Below are positions 1 through 6,053 of a DNA stretch of 12,894 nt, in pieces. This DNA is from an uncultured Oscillospiraceae bacterium. Its GTDB lineage: Bacteria; Bacillota; Clostridia; Oscillospirales; Ruminococcaceae. Numbering within the stretch: position 1 is the stretch's first letter; each line of letters starts with the position of its first letter. The position numbers and the translations under genes were made by a program. Location of the stretch: the NCBI GenBank assembly GCA_910577365.1, contig CAJTMU010000065.1:1-12894 (forward strand), in the 5' to 3' direction. The notes under the pieces were generated by a model. The model was not told the DNA's origin, ran no database searches, and saw nothing but the letters and a program-made list of their open reading frames with translations.

Positions 1-782
1 CACACCACGGAAGACTGTGTGTCACCATGCACCGCGTCTGCAAGGCATTTTACATACTCATATATCTTGGGGGCAGCGTTTTCGCCATATCGTTCCACCA
101 GACTTACAGCTGAGCTGCCGATAATAACCCCGTCGGAGATATCCACAATCTGTTTAGCCTGCTCCGGTGTGCTTATTTCGGAACCGATAGCGGAAGGAAT
201 TTTCGCATAGCGCTTTACGCTCTGCATAACAGAAATAAAATCTCCGCAAGACCCCGTCCCCCCAATAGGCGGGACTATGTATAAAAATCCCTCCGCGCTC
301 TCCGCAATCATTTTTATGCGTTCTTCGCCAGTGGGAGCAATAAGCGATATAACCGAAACATCGTATTTTCTTGCAACCTCTGCCGCTTCCTCTTTTTCTT
401 CAAATGGCATATCGGGGCAGATCAGTCCGTCTATCCCTAATTCCGCACATCTTGAGAAAAATCTGTCATAGCCATACTTAAAAACAGGGTTAAGGTAGGT
501 CATAAAGCAGACAGGCACATTTGTATCCTTTCTCACCCGCTCTACAAGATCAAATGCTCGATCGGTGGTCATTCCCTTTGACAAAGCGCGGATATTTGCC
601 GCTTGAATAACAGGACCCTCCGCGATAGGATCGCTGAACGGGATACCTATCTCAATTAAATCCGCTCCGGCTTTTGCCATCGCTAAAATATTTTCACAGC
701 TTGCCTCAAAGGTCGGATCACCCGCCGTAAGAAATCCCAAAAGAGCCTTTTTATTTTCAAACGCGTTCATTATCTTATTCAT
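1..782 (-). CDS. trpA: Tryptophan synthase alpha subunit (3' end outside window)
   Basis: This subunit cleaves indole-3-glycerol phosphate to indole and glyceraldehyde-3-phosphate and passes indole to TrpB in the cytoplasmic alpha2beta2 complex. About 260 codons are visible with no stop, so probably only a few C-terminal residues are missing. The TIM-barrel core is clear: FLTAGDP near residues 17-23 and IEIGIPFSDP near 43-52, with Glu44 matching the catalytic Glu49 of the Salmonella enzyme. The Asp60 position is a Glu here (Glu55, in IAEGP). The usual phosphate-loop string S-S-x-G-V-T-G reads PPIGGTGS. I chose the ATG at 780-782 because a GGGGG Shine-Dalgarno lies 10 nt upstream and the start overlaps the trpB stop by 8 nt, suggesting translational coupling. 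An in-frame ATG at 768-770 has no ribosome binding site. Regulation is probably by the Trp T-box upstream of the hydrolase gene. Family assignment is secure. Confidence 0.96.
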   Translation of the reverse strand, partial: MNKIMNAFENKKALLGFLTAGDPTFEASCENILAMAKAGADLIEIGIPFSDPIAEGPVIQAANIRALSKGMTTDRAFDLVERVRKDTNVPVCFMTYLNPVFKYGYDRFFSRCAELGIDGLICPDMPFEEKEEAAEVARKYDVSVISLIAPTGEERIKMIAESAEGFLYIVPPIGGTGSCGDFISVMQSVKRYAKIPSAIGSEISTPEQAKQIVDISDGVIIGSSAVSLVERYGENAAPKIYEYVKCLADAVHGDTQSSVV

Positions 783-1959
783 GAAGATTGATCCCCCTAT
801 ACCGCGCTATCGCCGCGACGTCCTTGTCGCCGCGCCCGCTAAGACAACATATTATAATATCATCTTTTGAAAGCTTTGGCGCAAGTTTAATTATATGCGC
901 CACCGCATGGGCGCTTTCTATCGCACAGATTATCCCCTCGGTTCTGGCAATATATTCAAATGCCTTTACAGCTTCCTCATCCGTCACCGGCACATACTCT
1001 GCCCTGCCAATTTCATGAAGATAGGCGTGCTCCGGACCTACTCCGGGATAGTCCAGCCCCGCAGATATTGAGTATACTGGAGCTATCTGACCATATTCAT
1101 CCTGACAAAAGAGCGATTTCATGCCGTGAAAAACTCCGAGTGTTCCCGTAGCTACGGTCGCAGCAGTTTCCTTGGTATCAATGCCGCGCCCCGCCGCCTC
1201 ACATCCTATCAGTCTTACATCCTTATCATTGATAAAATTATAGAACATACCCATAGCGTTTGAGCCTCCTCCGACACAAGCCATGACCGCCGTGGGAAGT
1301 CTGCCTTCGCGTTCAAGAATCTGCTCACGCGCCTCTCGGCTGATAACGCTCTGAAAATCGCGCACTATCATAGGAAACGGGTGAGGACCCATAACCGAAC
1401 CGAGTACATAAAGCGTATCATCGACCCTCGTGGCCCAATCTCTCATAGCCTCGTTGACCGCATCTTTCAGCGTCATAGTCCCCGAGGTAACGGCGTTGAC
1501 TTTTGCGCCCAGAAGCTCCATTCGGTATACGTTGAGCGCCTGTCTTACAGTGTCCTCTCTGCCCATAAATATTTCGCATTCCAGCCCCATCAGTGCCGCC
1601 GCGGTAGCCGCCGCCACTCCGTGCTGACCCGCCCCCGTCTCCGCGATTATACGCTTCTTGCCTATCTTCTTTGCCAACAGGCACTGACCAAGAACGTTGT
1701 TTATTTTATGGGAACCTGTATGATTAAGGTCCTCTCTTTTAAGATATATTTTTGCTCCGCCGAGATCCCTCGTCATCTTCTCCGCATAATACAGCAGCGA
1801 CGGTCTGCCCGCATATTCTCTGCTGAGCCTGTCCAGCTCATCTAAAAACTCTTTGTTATTTGAATAATACTCATAGGCTTCCTCCAGCCTGTGTATCTCA
1901 TCCATCAGCGCTTCTGGCACATACTGACCACCGAATCCGCCATATCTTCCTTTAGACAT
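775..1959 (-). CDS. trpB: Tryptophan synthase beta subunit
   Basis: This PLP enzyme condenses indole with L-serine to give L-tryptophan, the last step of the pathway. At 394 residues it has the normal TrpB1 length. The PLP lysine is Lys85 in HTGSHKINN, the catalytic acid is Glu107 in AETGAGQHG, and the PLP-phosphate loop is GGGSNAMG at 229-236. The N-terminal GRYGGFGGQYVPE is typical of the TrpA-partnered form. AAGGAGG precedes the ATG with good spacing. Its stop codon lies inside the start of trpA, so the two are co-translated. A 209-nt spacer with several hairpins but no T-run separates it from the upstream hydrolase gene on the same strand. I see no convincing promoter in that spacer, so transcription most likely comes through from the T-box promoter near 3780. 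Confidence 0.97.
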   Translation of the reverse strand: MSKGRYGGFGGQYVPEALMDEIHRLEEAYEYYSNNKEFLDELDRLSREYAGRPSLLYYAEKMTRDLGGAKIYLKREDLNHTGSHKINNVLGQCLLAKKIGKKRIIAETGAGQHGVAAATAAALMGLECEIFMGREDTVRQALNVYRMELLGAKVNAVTSGTMTLKDAVNEAMRDWATRVDDTLYVLGSVMGPHPFPMIVRDFQSVISREAREQILEREGRLPTAVMACVGGGSNAMGMFYNFINDKDVRLIGCEAAGRGIDTKETAATVATGTLGVFHGMKSLFCQDEYGQIAPVYSISAGLDYPGVGPEHAYLHEIGRAEYVPVTDEEAVKAFEYIARTEGIICAIESAHAVAHIIKLAPKLSKDDIIICCLSGRGDKDVAAIARYRGINLHE

Positions 1960-2168
1960 TATTTCCTCCTTAAAAATAGAATTTTACGCAACGCTGCAAA
2001 TGATACTTTGTTCCATCCTCGCCGGTACTTCATGTAAGCTCCGCTTACACTGAGCATTGCGGAAAATTCATGCTTGAACGTTCAGCGGACTTCCGCTTTC
2101 CGCGCCTTTAGCTGTTCAATTTATTTACCGCACCTGCTTTTTAACAACCAATGTTAACTGCTTTCATA
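1960..2168 (-). other. Structured spacer between hydrolase gene and trpB
   Basis: This spacer has no open reading frame of note but is rich in dyads. They include TGTAAGC/GCTTACA with a 3-nt loop (about 2033-2049), AGCGGA/TCCGCT with a 2-nt loop (about 2083-2096), the 10-bp palindrome TGAACGTTCA (about 2075-2084), and TTAACA/TGTTAA close to the hydrolase stop. An outer pairing of GCGGAAA with TTTCCGC could enclose several of these. None is followed by a T-run on the minus strand, so none reads as an intrinsic terminator. The function is unknown; RNA processing or stabilisation of the trpBA message is possible but unsupported. Confidence 0.45.
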
Positions 2169-3230
2169 TCAGCTTACTTCATCAAGAATTTCAACATAAA
2201 ATTTCTCGATTTGTTCAAGGAACTCCTCGTTAGGTTTATTCAGTCTGTCTTTATCCGTAGCAGCATAAAATTCCTCTTTAACATTGTCGGGAATTTCACC
2301 GTACTGCTCATACAGACTTTTATATTCCTTGTTCAGCTCATCGGAATAAACTATGCTGTCCTTGGATTGGAACATGGAGCTGTGCATTTCATCAAGAGTA
2401 AGATATTGAACGTTCGGGTTGGTTATTTTATCCCTTTGGGCAATAATGGATGATCTGTCATAACCGATAGTTCCGTCCTGTGTCCCATGAATTATCATCA
2501 CAGGAACATCACAGCTGTTTATGCCGTCGACCGCAGAAAGATCAGAATAATTCCAAAACAGCACCTTGTTATATATCCACATAAACGGATAAGCAGCACT
2601 CGAGTCGCCCATCATTCCATCAGCAAACTCCGATATCATGGTCATAGGATCGTTATAACCCGCAACACTCACAGAACCCGCTATTTCATGGTCAAAATTC
2701 AGCACTGCCGTAACCGCATAGCCTCCCCAGCTATGTCCCATAAGGAACACAGGGAACGAGTTCAGGCTTTCGTCGCTTTCTATGTAATCCAAAGCCGCGT
2801 CCAAATCAAGCGCCGACTGAGGAAGTCCGCGCGTTCCGCTTCCCTCGCTGTGTCCGCTGCCTGTTGCGTCATATCCGAAAACACGCCACCCCTTGTCCAC
2901 AAACCATATCAGCGTTTTCATATAATCCTCGTGTCCTCCACCTATTCCATGCGCGAACACCAGCAGTCCTTTATCGTTATTGCCACCGTAAATAAAGCCC
3001 TTAAGCTCATTTCCGCCCGATTTAAAGCTGACCTCGGTTCGAGGGTAATCCCCGCTGTAATGCTCATAATAATAATCCGTCATATAGCGGGGATCTCCGT
3101 AATCCCCCCTTGAAAAGTTCTGTCCCATAAGATATGAGGTTATCGCCATTCCCGCCGAAAATATTATCGCAACTGTAATTATAATAATTATCAGCGCAAT
3201 TTTAAGTTTATTTTTTTTCTTTGCCATCAT
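2169..3230 (-). CDS. Membrane-anchored alpha/beta-hydrolase
   Basis: A 353-residue serine hydrolase of the alpha/beta fold. A Lys-rich N-terminus (residues 2-10) is followed by one hydrophobic segment (about 11-35) that reads as a signal anchor, placing the catalytic domain outside the membrane. Motifs in order are the oxyanion HGIGGG (94-99), the nucleophile elbow GHSWGG with Ser167, the acid Asp252 in GTQDGT, and His283 in EMHSS, so the triad is complete. The substrate cannot be told; the nearest general class is the bacterial acyl-hydrolase/peptidase-like group (Hydrolase_4-like). The start is the first of two adjacent ATGs, with AAGGAG 5 nt upstream; the second ATG (3225-3227) is equally possible, and the in-frame GTG at 3257 has no ribosome binding site. 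It is the first recognisable gene after a tryptophan T-box and lies upstream of trpBA, which is unexpected because the family has no known role in Trp synthesis. Confidence 0.88.
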   Translation of the reverse strand: MMAKKKNKLKIALIIIIITVAIIFSAGMAITSYLMGQNFSRGDYGDPRYMTDYYYEHYSGDYPRTEVSFKSGGNELKGFIYGGNNDKGLLVFAHGIGGGHEDYMKTLIWFVDKGWRVFGYDATGSGHSEGSGTRGLPQSALDLDAALDYIESDESLNSFPVFLMGHSWGGYAVTAVLNFDHEIAGSVSVAGYNDPMTMISEFADGMMGDSSAAYPFMWIYNKVLFWNYSDLSAVDGINSCDVPVMIIHGTQDGTIGYDRSSIIAQRDKITNPNVQYLTLDEMHSSMFQSKDSIVYSDELNKEYKSLYEQYGEIPDNVKEEFYAATDKDRLNKPNEEFLEQIEKFYVEILDEVS

Positions 3231-3484
3231 TATGTCTCCTTGCCTTTCTGACTTCACGCAATATTTTTTTCCTTGACACTATCGGTTTCTATGCTGCTTG
3301 ATATGTCCGCTCCGTATTGGTGATGGTTCTGGCAGCCTTGTTAAGATATTCGAGTGTGAATTGTTCCATATGGAAAAAGCTGTTAGATTTTGACAGGCAT
3401 TATCAGCAAGTGGCCAAACGAAACATACGCTTCCATGCCGCCGTAAATCAGCATAAAACCAGCGCCAATTTCAATTTTTCCAAC
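3231..3484 (-). other. Unassigned stretch between T-box terminator and hydrolase
   Basis: About 250 nt that belong to neither the T-box nor the hydrolase. On the minus strand there are only short open frames: one of about 33 codons ending with TAA near 3384, and a 26-codon ATG frame (MEQFTLEYLNKAAR...) ending with TAG near 3290. Neither has a clear Shine-Dalgarno. This may be the remnant of a gene once controlled by the T-box, or simply a long leader. I do not recognise either peptide. Confidence 0.35.
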
Positions 3485-3527
3485 AAAAAACCGCCCCTAA
3501 GACAGAATACGACTGTCATAAGGACGG
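3485..3527 (-). terminator. T-box intrinsic terminator
   Basis: A stem of CCGTCC paired with GGGCGG (one G-U) encloses an inner GACAG/CTGTC helix, followed directly by TTTTTT. The 5' arm overlaps the region that pairs with the T-box sequence in the alternative antiterminator, as is standard for this class. Confidence 0.9.
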
Positions 3528-3770
3528 AATTACACCGCGTTGCCACCTTAATTCACGGCTTTCGCCGCACACTTACCGGATACCAATATATCCCTGCAAT
3601 TAACGCTTGCTTAACGTCGCGGAATACTCGGATTTTATCCTTTGACCGCGCCCTCAATGGTCCATTTAATGTACAGCATTCCGCGGCATTTCCAGCACCT
3701 GCCGCTCTCTGTGGGCGCACGAACATTTTTATCTCCACGTCATAGGTTTTTAAAGGCATATTTAGTTGTT
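3485..3770 (-). promoter_or_regulatory. T-box leader, tryptophan-specific (UGG specifier)
   Basis: A T-box RNA senses uncharged tRNA and switches a transcription terminator. All key parts are visible on the minus strand. Stem I has a K-turn-like TGA/TGA pair at its base, an AATGT/ACATT helix closing the specifier loop, and AGAGAG plus a GCGGCA/TGCCGC distal stem (3710-3683). The specifier loop reads AAATGGA, placing the codon UGG at 3664-3662 followed by the expected purine. A stem III-like GGATA/TATCC lies near 3592-3577. The conserved T-box AAGGTGGCAACGCGG spans 3549-3535, with the tRNA-end-binding bulge TGGC at 3545-3542. The C in that bulge fits a G discriminator base, which bacterial tRNA-Trp normally has. 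The terminator follows at once. Low charged tRNA-Trp should therefore switch on the hydrolase-trpB-trpA unit. Confidence 0.93.
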
Positions 3771-3776
3771 GTACTT

Positions 3777-3805
3777 ATAATACCACATCTTTTGTTTTTT
3801 GTCAA
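3777..3805 (-). promoter_or_regulatory. Promoter of the T-box/hydrolase/trpBA unit
   Basis: TTGACA (3805-3800) and TATTAT (3782-3777) are separated by exactly 17 nt, matching a housekeeping sigma factor. The predicted transcript starts about 3770, just before the first T-box helix, which supports both calls. Confidence 0.85.
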
Positions 3806-3849
3806 GAGGAAAATTAAAAAATCAATATCAGAAACGTGCAGCATAGGTC

Positions 3850-3892
3850 AAACATATCCGCCCCCGCATCTCTGCGGGGGCGGGGTATGTTT
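3850..3892 (-). terminator. GC-rich hairpin ending the surface-protein transcript
   Basis: A perfect 11-bp GC-rich stem (3858-3868 with 3873-3883, loop TCTC) is flanked by AAACATA and TATGTTT, which can extend it. It sits between the stop of the surface-protein gene and the T-box promoter, where a terminator is expected. The T-run after it on the minus strand is weak (ATATGTTTG), so efficiency is uncertain. Confidence 0.65.
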
Positions 3893-3934
3893 AGTGTTTA
3901 TGCTATCGTAGCTTTACTAAGCTATCAAGCTTAA

Positions 3935-4801
3935 TTACTTTCTCTTGCGGGCAACTACAACCGCAACGCCTGCCAGAGCTGCAGCGCCTGCGGCTGCTGC
4001 AATACCAGCAACGCCGGTGTTAGGGCTGCCCTTGCTGTCAGTAGAGGGAGTGGTAGCAGGTGTCTGAGTATCAGTGGGCTCAGCAGATTCTGCAGGCTCA
4101 ACAGGCTCTTCAGTAATATCAACAGGCTCCTCAGTAGGCTCAGCAGACTCTGCGGGCTCAACAGACTCTTCAGTCATATCAGCAGGCTCCTCGGTTGCCT
4201 CAGCAGGTTCCTCGGTAGGAGCAGAAGGCTCTTCTGTAGGTTCTGCGGGAGTAGTGGGTTCTGCAGGTGTGCTTGAATCCTTATCAAGAACATTGTTGCC
4301 ATCCTTGTCAAGCAGAACAACCTCATCTACTTTATAAGTATAGCTCTTGTCGGTAGACCAGTCCTGAAGCCAGAAGAATGCATATTCCTCATCTGCTGCA
4401 AAGCAAGGCTTATCCTGAGTATAGGTAATGGTATAAACTCCACGAGTATCGGTAGGTGTCATTAAAATGTCCTTAGCACCTTCCTCTGCACTCCATTCAG
4501 AAAGCTGAGTCCAAGCAGTAGAACTTGCGTTCATGCCAACACCGCCGCCAAACCAATCGCCAGCATTTACGGCAGACTCAAATTCTCTGTATTTATCAAC
4601 AGTAACAGTTGCCTTAAAGCCATAAATGTCAGTTACCAAAGACTTGTCCTGAAGTACAGGTACATTAGAGTCGTTGGAAAGAATGCAAATGATATGACCC
4701 TCGGGATCAAACACTGCAGAAGAGGTTACAGTAGTAATCGCCGCCGCAGATACAGCCATAGCTAAAGCACAAGCTGCACTCAAAATTTTTCTTAATTTCA
4801 T
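3935..4801 (-). CDS. Secreted surface protein, CBM-like domain, sortase-type tail
   Basis: A 288-residue exported protein in four parts. Residues 1-29 are a signal peptide (KLRK, then an Ala-rich hydrophobic core, cleavage near SSA). Residues about 30-175 form a compact domain rich in Trp and aromatics (GDWFGGGVG at 81-89, WLQDW at 144-148), which looks like a beta-sandwich carbohydrate-binding module; that is inference from composition and layout. Residues about 176-257 are an acidic Pro/Thr/Glu linker with a 20-residue tandem repeat. The C-terminus is SPNTG (259-263), an Ala/Val hydrophobic stretch and ARKRK, the layout of a sortase anchor with a non-LPxTG motif. The start is the ATG with AAGGAGG 8 nt upstream, since the upstream in-frame ATG (MFIFKEDFL...) would overlap that site. 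It has its own promoter. A likely role is a cell-wall-attached glycan-binding protein. I cannot name a family. Confidence 0.85.
   Translation of the reverse strand: MKLRKILSAACALAMAVSAAAITTVTSSAVFDPEGHIICILSNDSNVPVLQDKSLVTDIYGFKATVTVDKYREFESAVNAGDWFGGGVGMNASSTAWTQLSEWSAEEGAKDILMTPTDTRGVYTITYTQDKPCFAADEEYAFFWLQDWSTDKSYTYKVDEVVLLDKDGNNVLDKDSSTPAEPTTPAEPTEEPSAPTEEPAEATEEPADMTEESVEPAESAEPTEEPVDITEEPVEPAESAEPTDTQTPATTPSTDSKGSPNTGVAGIAAAAGAAALAGVAVVVARKRK
4074..4193 (-). repeat. 60-bp tandem duplication in the linker coding sequence
   Basis: Two adjacent 60-bp units (4074-4133 and 4134-4193) match at 53 of 60 positions by eye and encode two 20-residue copies of an EP-(A/V)-D-(M/I)-TEE-...-EPAESAEPT unit. 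More degenerate Pro/Thr/Glu repeats follow at 4194-4270. Such in-frame repeats commonly vary in number between strains. Confidence 0.85.
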
Positions 4802-4867
4802 AAGAAAATCCTCCTTAAAAATAAACACAAATAATGTAGGATAGCAAACACTAAATCCTCAAGATTT

Positions 4868-4896
4868 ATTTTACATCATACTCTCCAAAAAATCAA
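4868..4896 (-). promoter_or_regulatory. Promoter of the CBM-like surface protein
   Basis: TTGATT (4896-4891) and TAAAAT (4873-4868) are 17 nt apart on the minus strand, giving a leader of about 60 nt before the ATG. It lies just downstream of the terminator of the neighbouring surface-protein gene, so the two genes are probably separate units. Confidence 0.65.
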
Positions 4897-4953
4897 GTGT
4901 CATTTTACACACATTTTATGCATTTTTTTTGTAAGTTCCTCTAACACATGTAC

Positions 4954-4993
4954 AAAAAAGGTATGCGTCCCCAGAGAAATTTCCAGGAACGCA
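4954..4993 (-). terminator. Intrinsic terminator of the small surface protein gene
   Basis: On the minus strand TGCGTTCC pairs with GGGACGCA (8 bp, one G-T), and after TACC a run of six T follows (4959-4954). A second, AT-only 9-bp hairpin (4999-5007 with 5016-5024) lies between it and the stop codon. Confidence 0.8.
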
Positions 4994-5029
4994 ATCATTA
5001 ACTTAATTTAGTTATATTAAGTTATCGGA

Positions 5030-5542
5030 TCAGCTCTTTTTGCGTACAGTGGTGAGAGTTACTCCCGCTGCTGCCATCACTGCTACTGCGGCCGCCGCAA
5101 AATCTGTTACGCCCGTAGAGGGGTTGGTAGTGGTAGCGCCTGCAACTGTTCCGTTAGGTTTGCTTGTTGTTTCGTTATTAGGCTTGCTTGTTGTGCCATT
5201 ATTGGGTTTGCTTGTAGTATCATTAGGTTCGCTTGTTGTGTTGTCAGGCTCGCTTGTGTTATTATCGGAAGTGTTTGTATCGCCCGAGCCGTTGCCTGTT
5301 CCGGAATTATCACCGGAAGTGTTACCGGAATTATTACCCGATGTGTTGTTAGAACCGCCGCCGGTCACATCATCAATAACATCGGAGCCTGCGTCCGCTG
5401 CATCACGGACTATCTCGCCGCCCGCTCTTACAACATCGCCGACCGCGTTACCTACCGCACCGCCGATTCCCGACGCATATCCCGAAACTGTCATAAACGC
5501 CGCAAGCGCCGCCGCGGCAGTAAGAGAAATAAATTTCTTCAT
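5030..5542 (-). CDS. Small Asn/Thr/Ser-rich secreted protein with NPSTG tail
   Basis: A 170-residue exported protein. Residues 1-24 are a signal peptide (KK, Ala-rich core, cleavage near YAS). Residues 25-60 are Gly/Ala/Val/Asp-rich (GNAVGDVV, DAADAGSDVIDD), which could be helical. Residues 61-139 are a low-complexity Asn/Ser/Thr/Gly linker ending in near-heptad TTS(E/K)PN repeats at about 102-130. The C-terminus has NPSTG (140-144), a hydrophobic Ala/Val segment and VRKKS, a sortase-like anchor in the same style as its neighbour. There is no catalytic domain; a wall-attached spacer or surface coat protein is plausible. AAGGAGA lies 6 nt before the ATG. The transcript has a structured leader of about 130 nt. 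A long open frame on the opposite strand here is a shadow created by the repetitive composition. Confidence 0.82.
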   Translation of the reverse strand: MKKFISLTAAAALAAFMTVSGYASGIGGAVGNAVGDVVRAGGEIVRDAADAGSDVIDDVTGGGSNNTSGNNSGNTSGDNSGTGNGSGDTNTSDNNTSEPDNTTSEPNDTTSKPNNGTTSKPNNETTSKPNGTVAGATTTNPSTGVTDFAAAAVAVMAAAGVTLTTVRKKS

Positions 5543-5567
5543 GATAGCTCTCCTTTTAAAATGGATT

Positions 5568-5612
5568 GCGCATCGCAGGGCTTTCCGAAAGCCGTCAGCC
5601 AGCGCGATGCGC
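5568..5612 (-). promoter_or_regulatory. Nested stem-loop in the 5' leader of the small surface protein
   Basis: A perfect 9-bp stem GCGCATCGC/GCGATGCGC (5604-5612 with 5568-5576) encloses a second hairpin, GGCTTT/AAAGCC (5579-5593). It ends about 12 nt upstream of the Shine-Dalgarno sequence. I do not recognise a known riboswitch. It may control translation or stabilise the message, or act as a DNA operator. Confidence 0.6.
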
Positions 5613-5680
5613 GATTGAATCGGTTTTCGGCATAATCCTTGCTTTTTTTGCGCTAATTTATTTTCTGCTTGCCTGACGTT

Positions 5681-5708
5681 TTTATAATAGGAAATTGCTG
5701 AATGACAA
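5681..5708 (-). promoter_or_regulatory. Promoter of the small surface protein gene
   Basis: TTGTCA (5708-5703) and TATAAA (5686-5681) are 16 nt apart on the minus strand. This predicts a leader of about 130 nt containing the nested stem-loop. The match is moderate. Confidence 0.5.
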
Positions 5709-5965
5709 ATTTTGCTTTAATTAGCATAAAAAATAAATACTTTTTTATAATGTTTAAAATATTGAAAAGGTAATAGGCTTTTATTTGACGCTGACTCAAA
5801 CCATGTTGCAGTTAAATGTAGTTGACCTTACGCAAATCTATTAAAACGAATCTTCCGCAAGCCACCAAACAGTCAGCTTGCATCTTAACCAAGCGCTGAC
5901 TGCAAAGCAGCTTACATATAATTCATGTGCGTAGATAAGTTGATGTTAATTATAAATTTTATCTA
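5709..5965. other. Non-coding region between divergent genes
   Basis: No gene is supported here. It is AT-rich at 5709-5780 and more mixed after that. The one clear structure is a hairpin at 5870-5902, CAGTCAGC/GCTGACTG extended by TTG/CAA across a 2-nt bulge, without a T-run on either side. An isolated TATAAT (5747-5752) has no -35 at a usable distance. Confidence 0.4.
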
Positions 5966-5971
5966 TATATC

Positions 5972-5986
5972 TGCATATAAAATGCA
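5972..5986 (+). promoter_or_regulatory. Inverted repeat upstream of the metY promoter (candidate operator)
   Basis: TGCAT-N5-ATGCA ends 3 nt before the -35 hexamer, the usual place for a transcription activator. A second short dyad, ATAAA-T-TTTAT, lies about 15 nt further upstream (around 5951-5961). The LysR-type regulator encoded just after metY is the natural candidate; that link is inference. Confidence 0.5.
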
Positions 5987-5989
5987 TAA

Positions 5990-6018
5990 TTGACAAATAA
6001 CTATCAGTATGGTATACT
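5990..6018 (+). promoter_or_regulatory. metY promoter
   Basis: TTGACA (5990-5995) and TATACT (6013-6018) are 17 nt apart, giving a start near 6025 and a short leader of about 29 nt. That leaves no room for an S-box or T-box riboswitch, so control should be at the promoter. Confidence 0.85.
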
Positions 6019-6053
6019 TTAATCATAAACCAAATAAAACGGAGGACAAATTA

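Noticed and set aside
1971..2000. Weak resemblance between short strings such as ACGCAAxxCT in the spacers near 1985, 5830 and 7395, as a dispersed repeat family.
   Set aside because: The shared stretches are under about 10 nt with mismatches and no common structure, so chance in AT-rich spacers is the simpler reading.
2487..3113. A 208-residue plus-strand open frame opposite the hydrolase.
   Set aside because: The opposite strand carries an intact hydrolase with all motifs; this frame is compositionally odd (many His, Arg, Ile) and has no start signal.
3317..3745. A 142-residue plus-strand open frame.
   Set aside because: It lies across the T-box leader on the opposite strand, has no ribosome binding site and no recognisable protein features.
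5040..5618. A 192-residue open frame on the plus strand opposite the small surface protein.
   Set aside because: It is a shadow: its Leu/Val/Pro/Ser low complexity mirrors the Asn/Thr/Ser repeats of the real gene, which has a signal peptide, a good ribosome binding site and an anchor tail.
5990..6053. An S-box (SAM) riboswitch controlling metY.
   Set aside because: The consensus promoter leaves only about 29 nt of leader, far too short.
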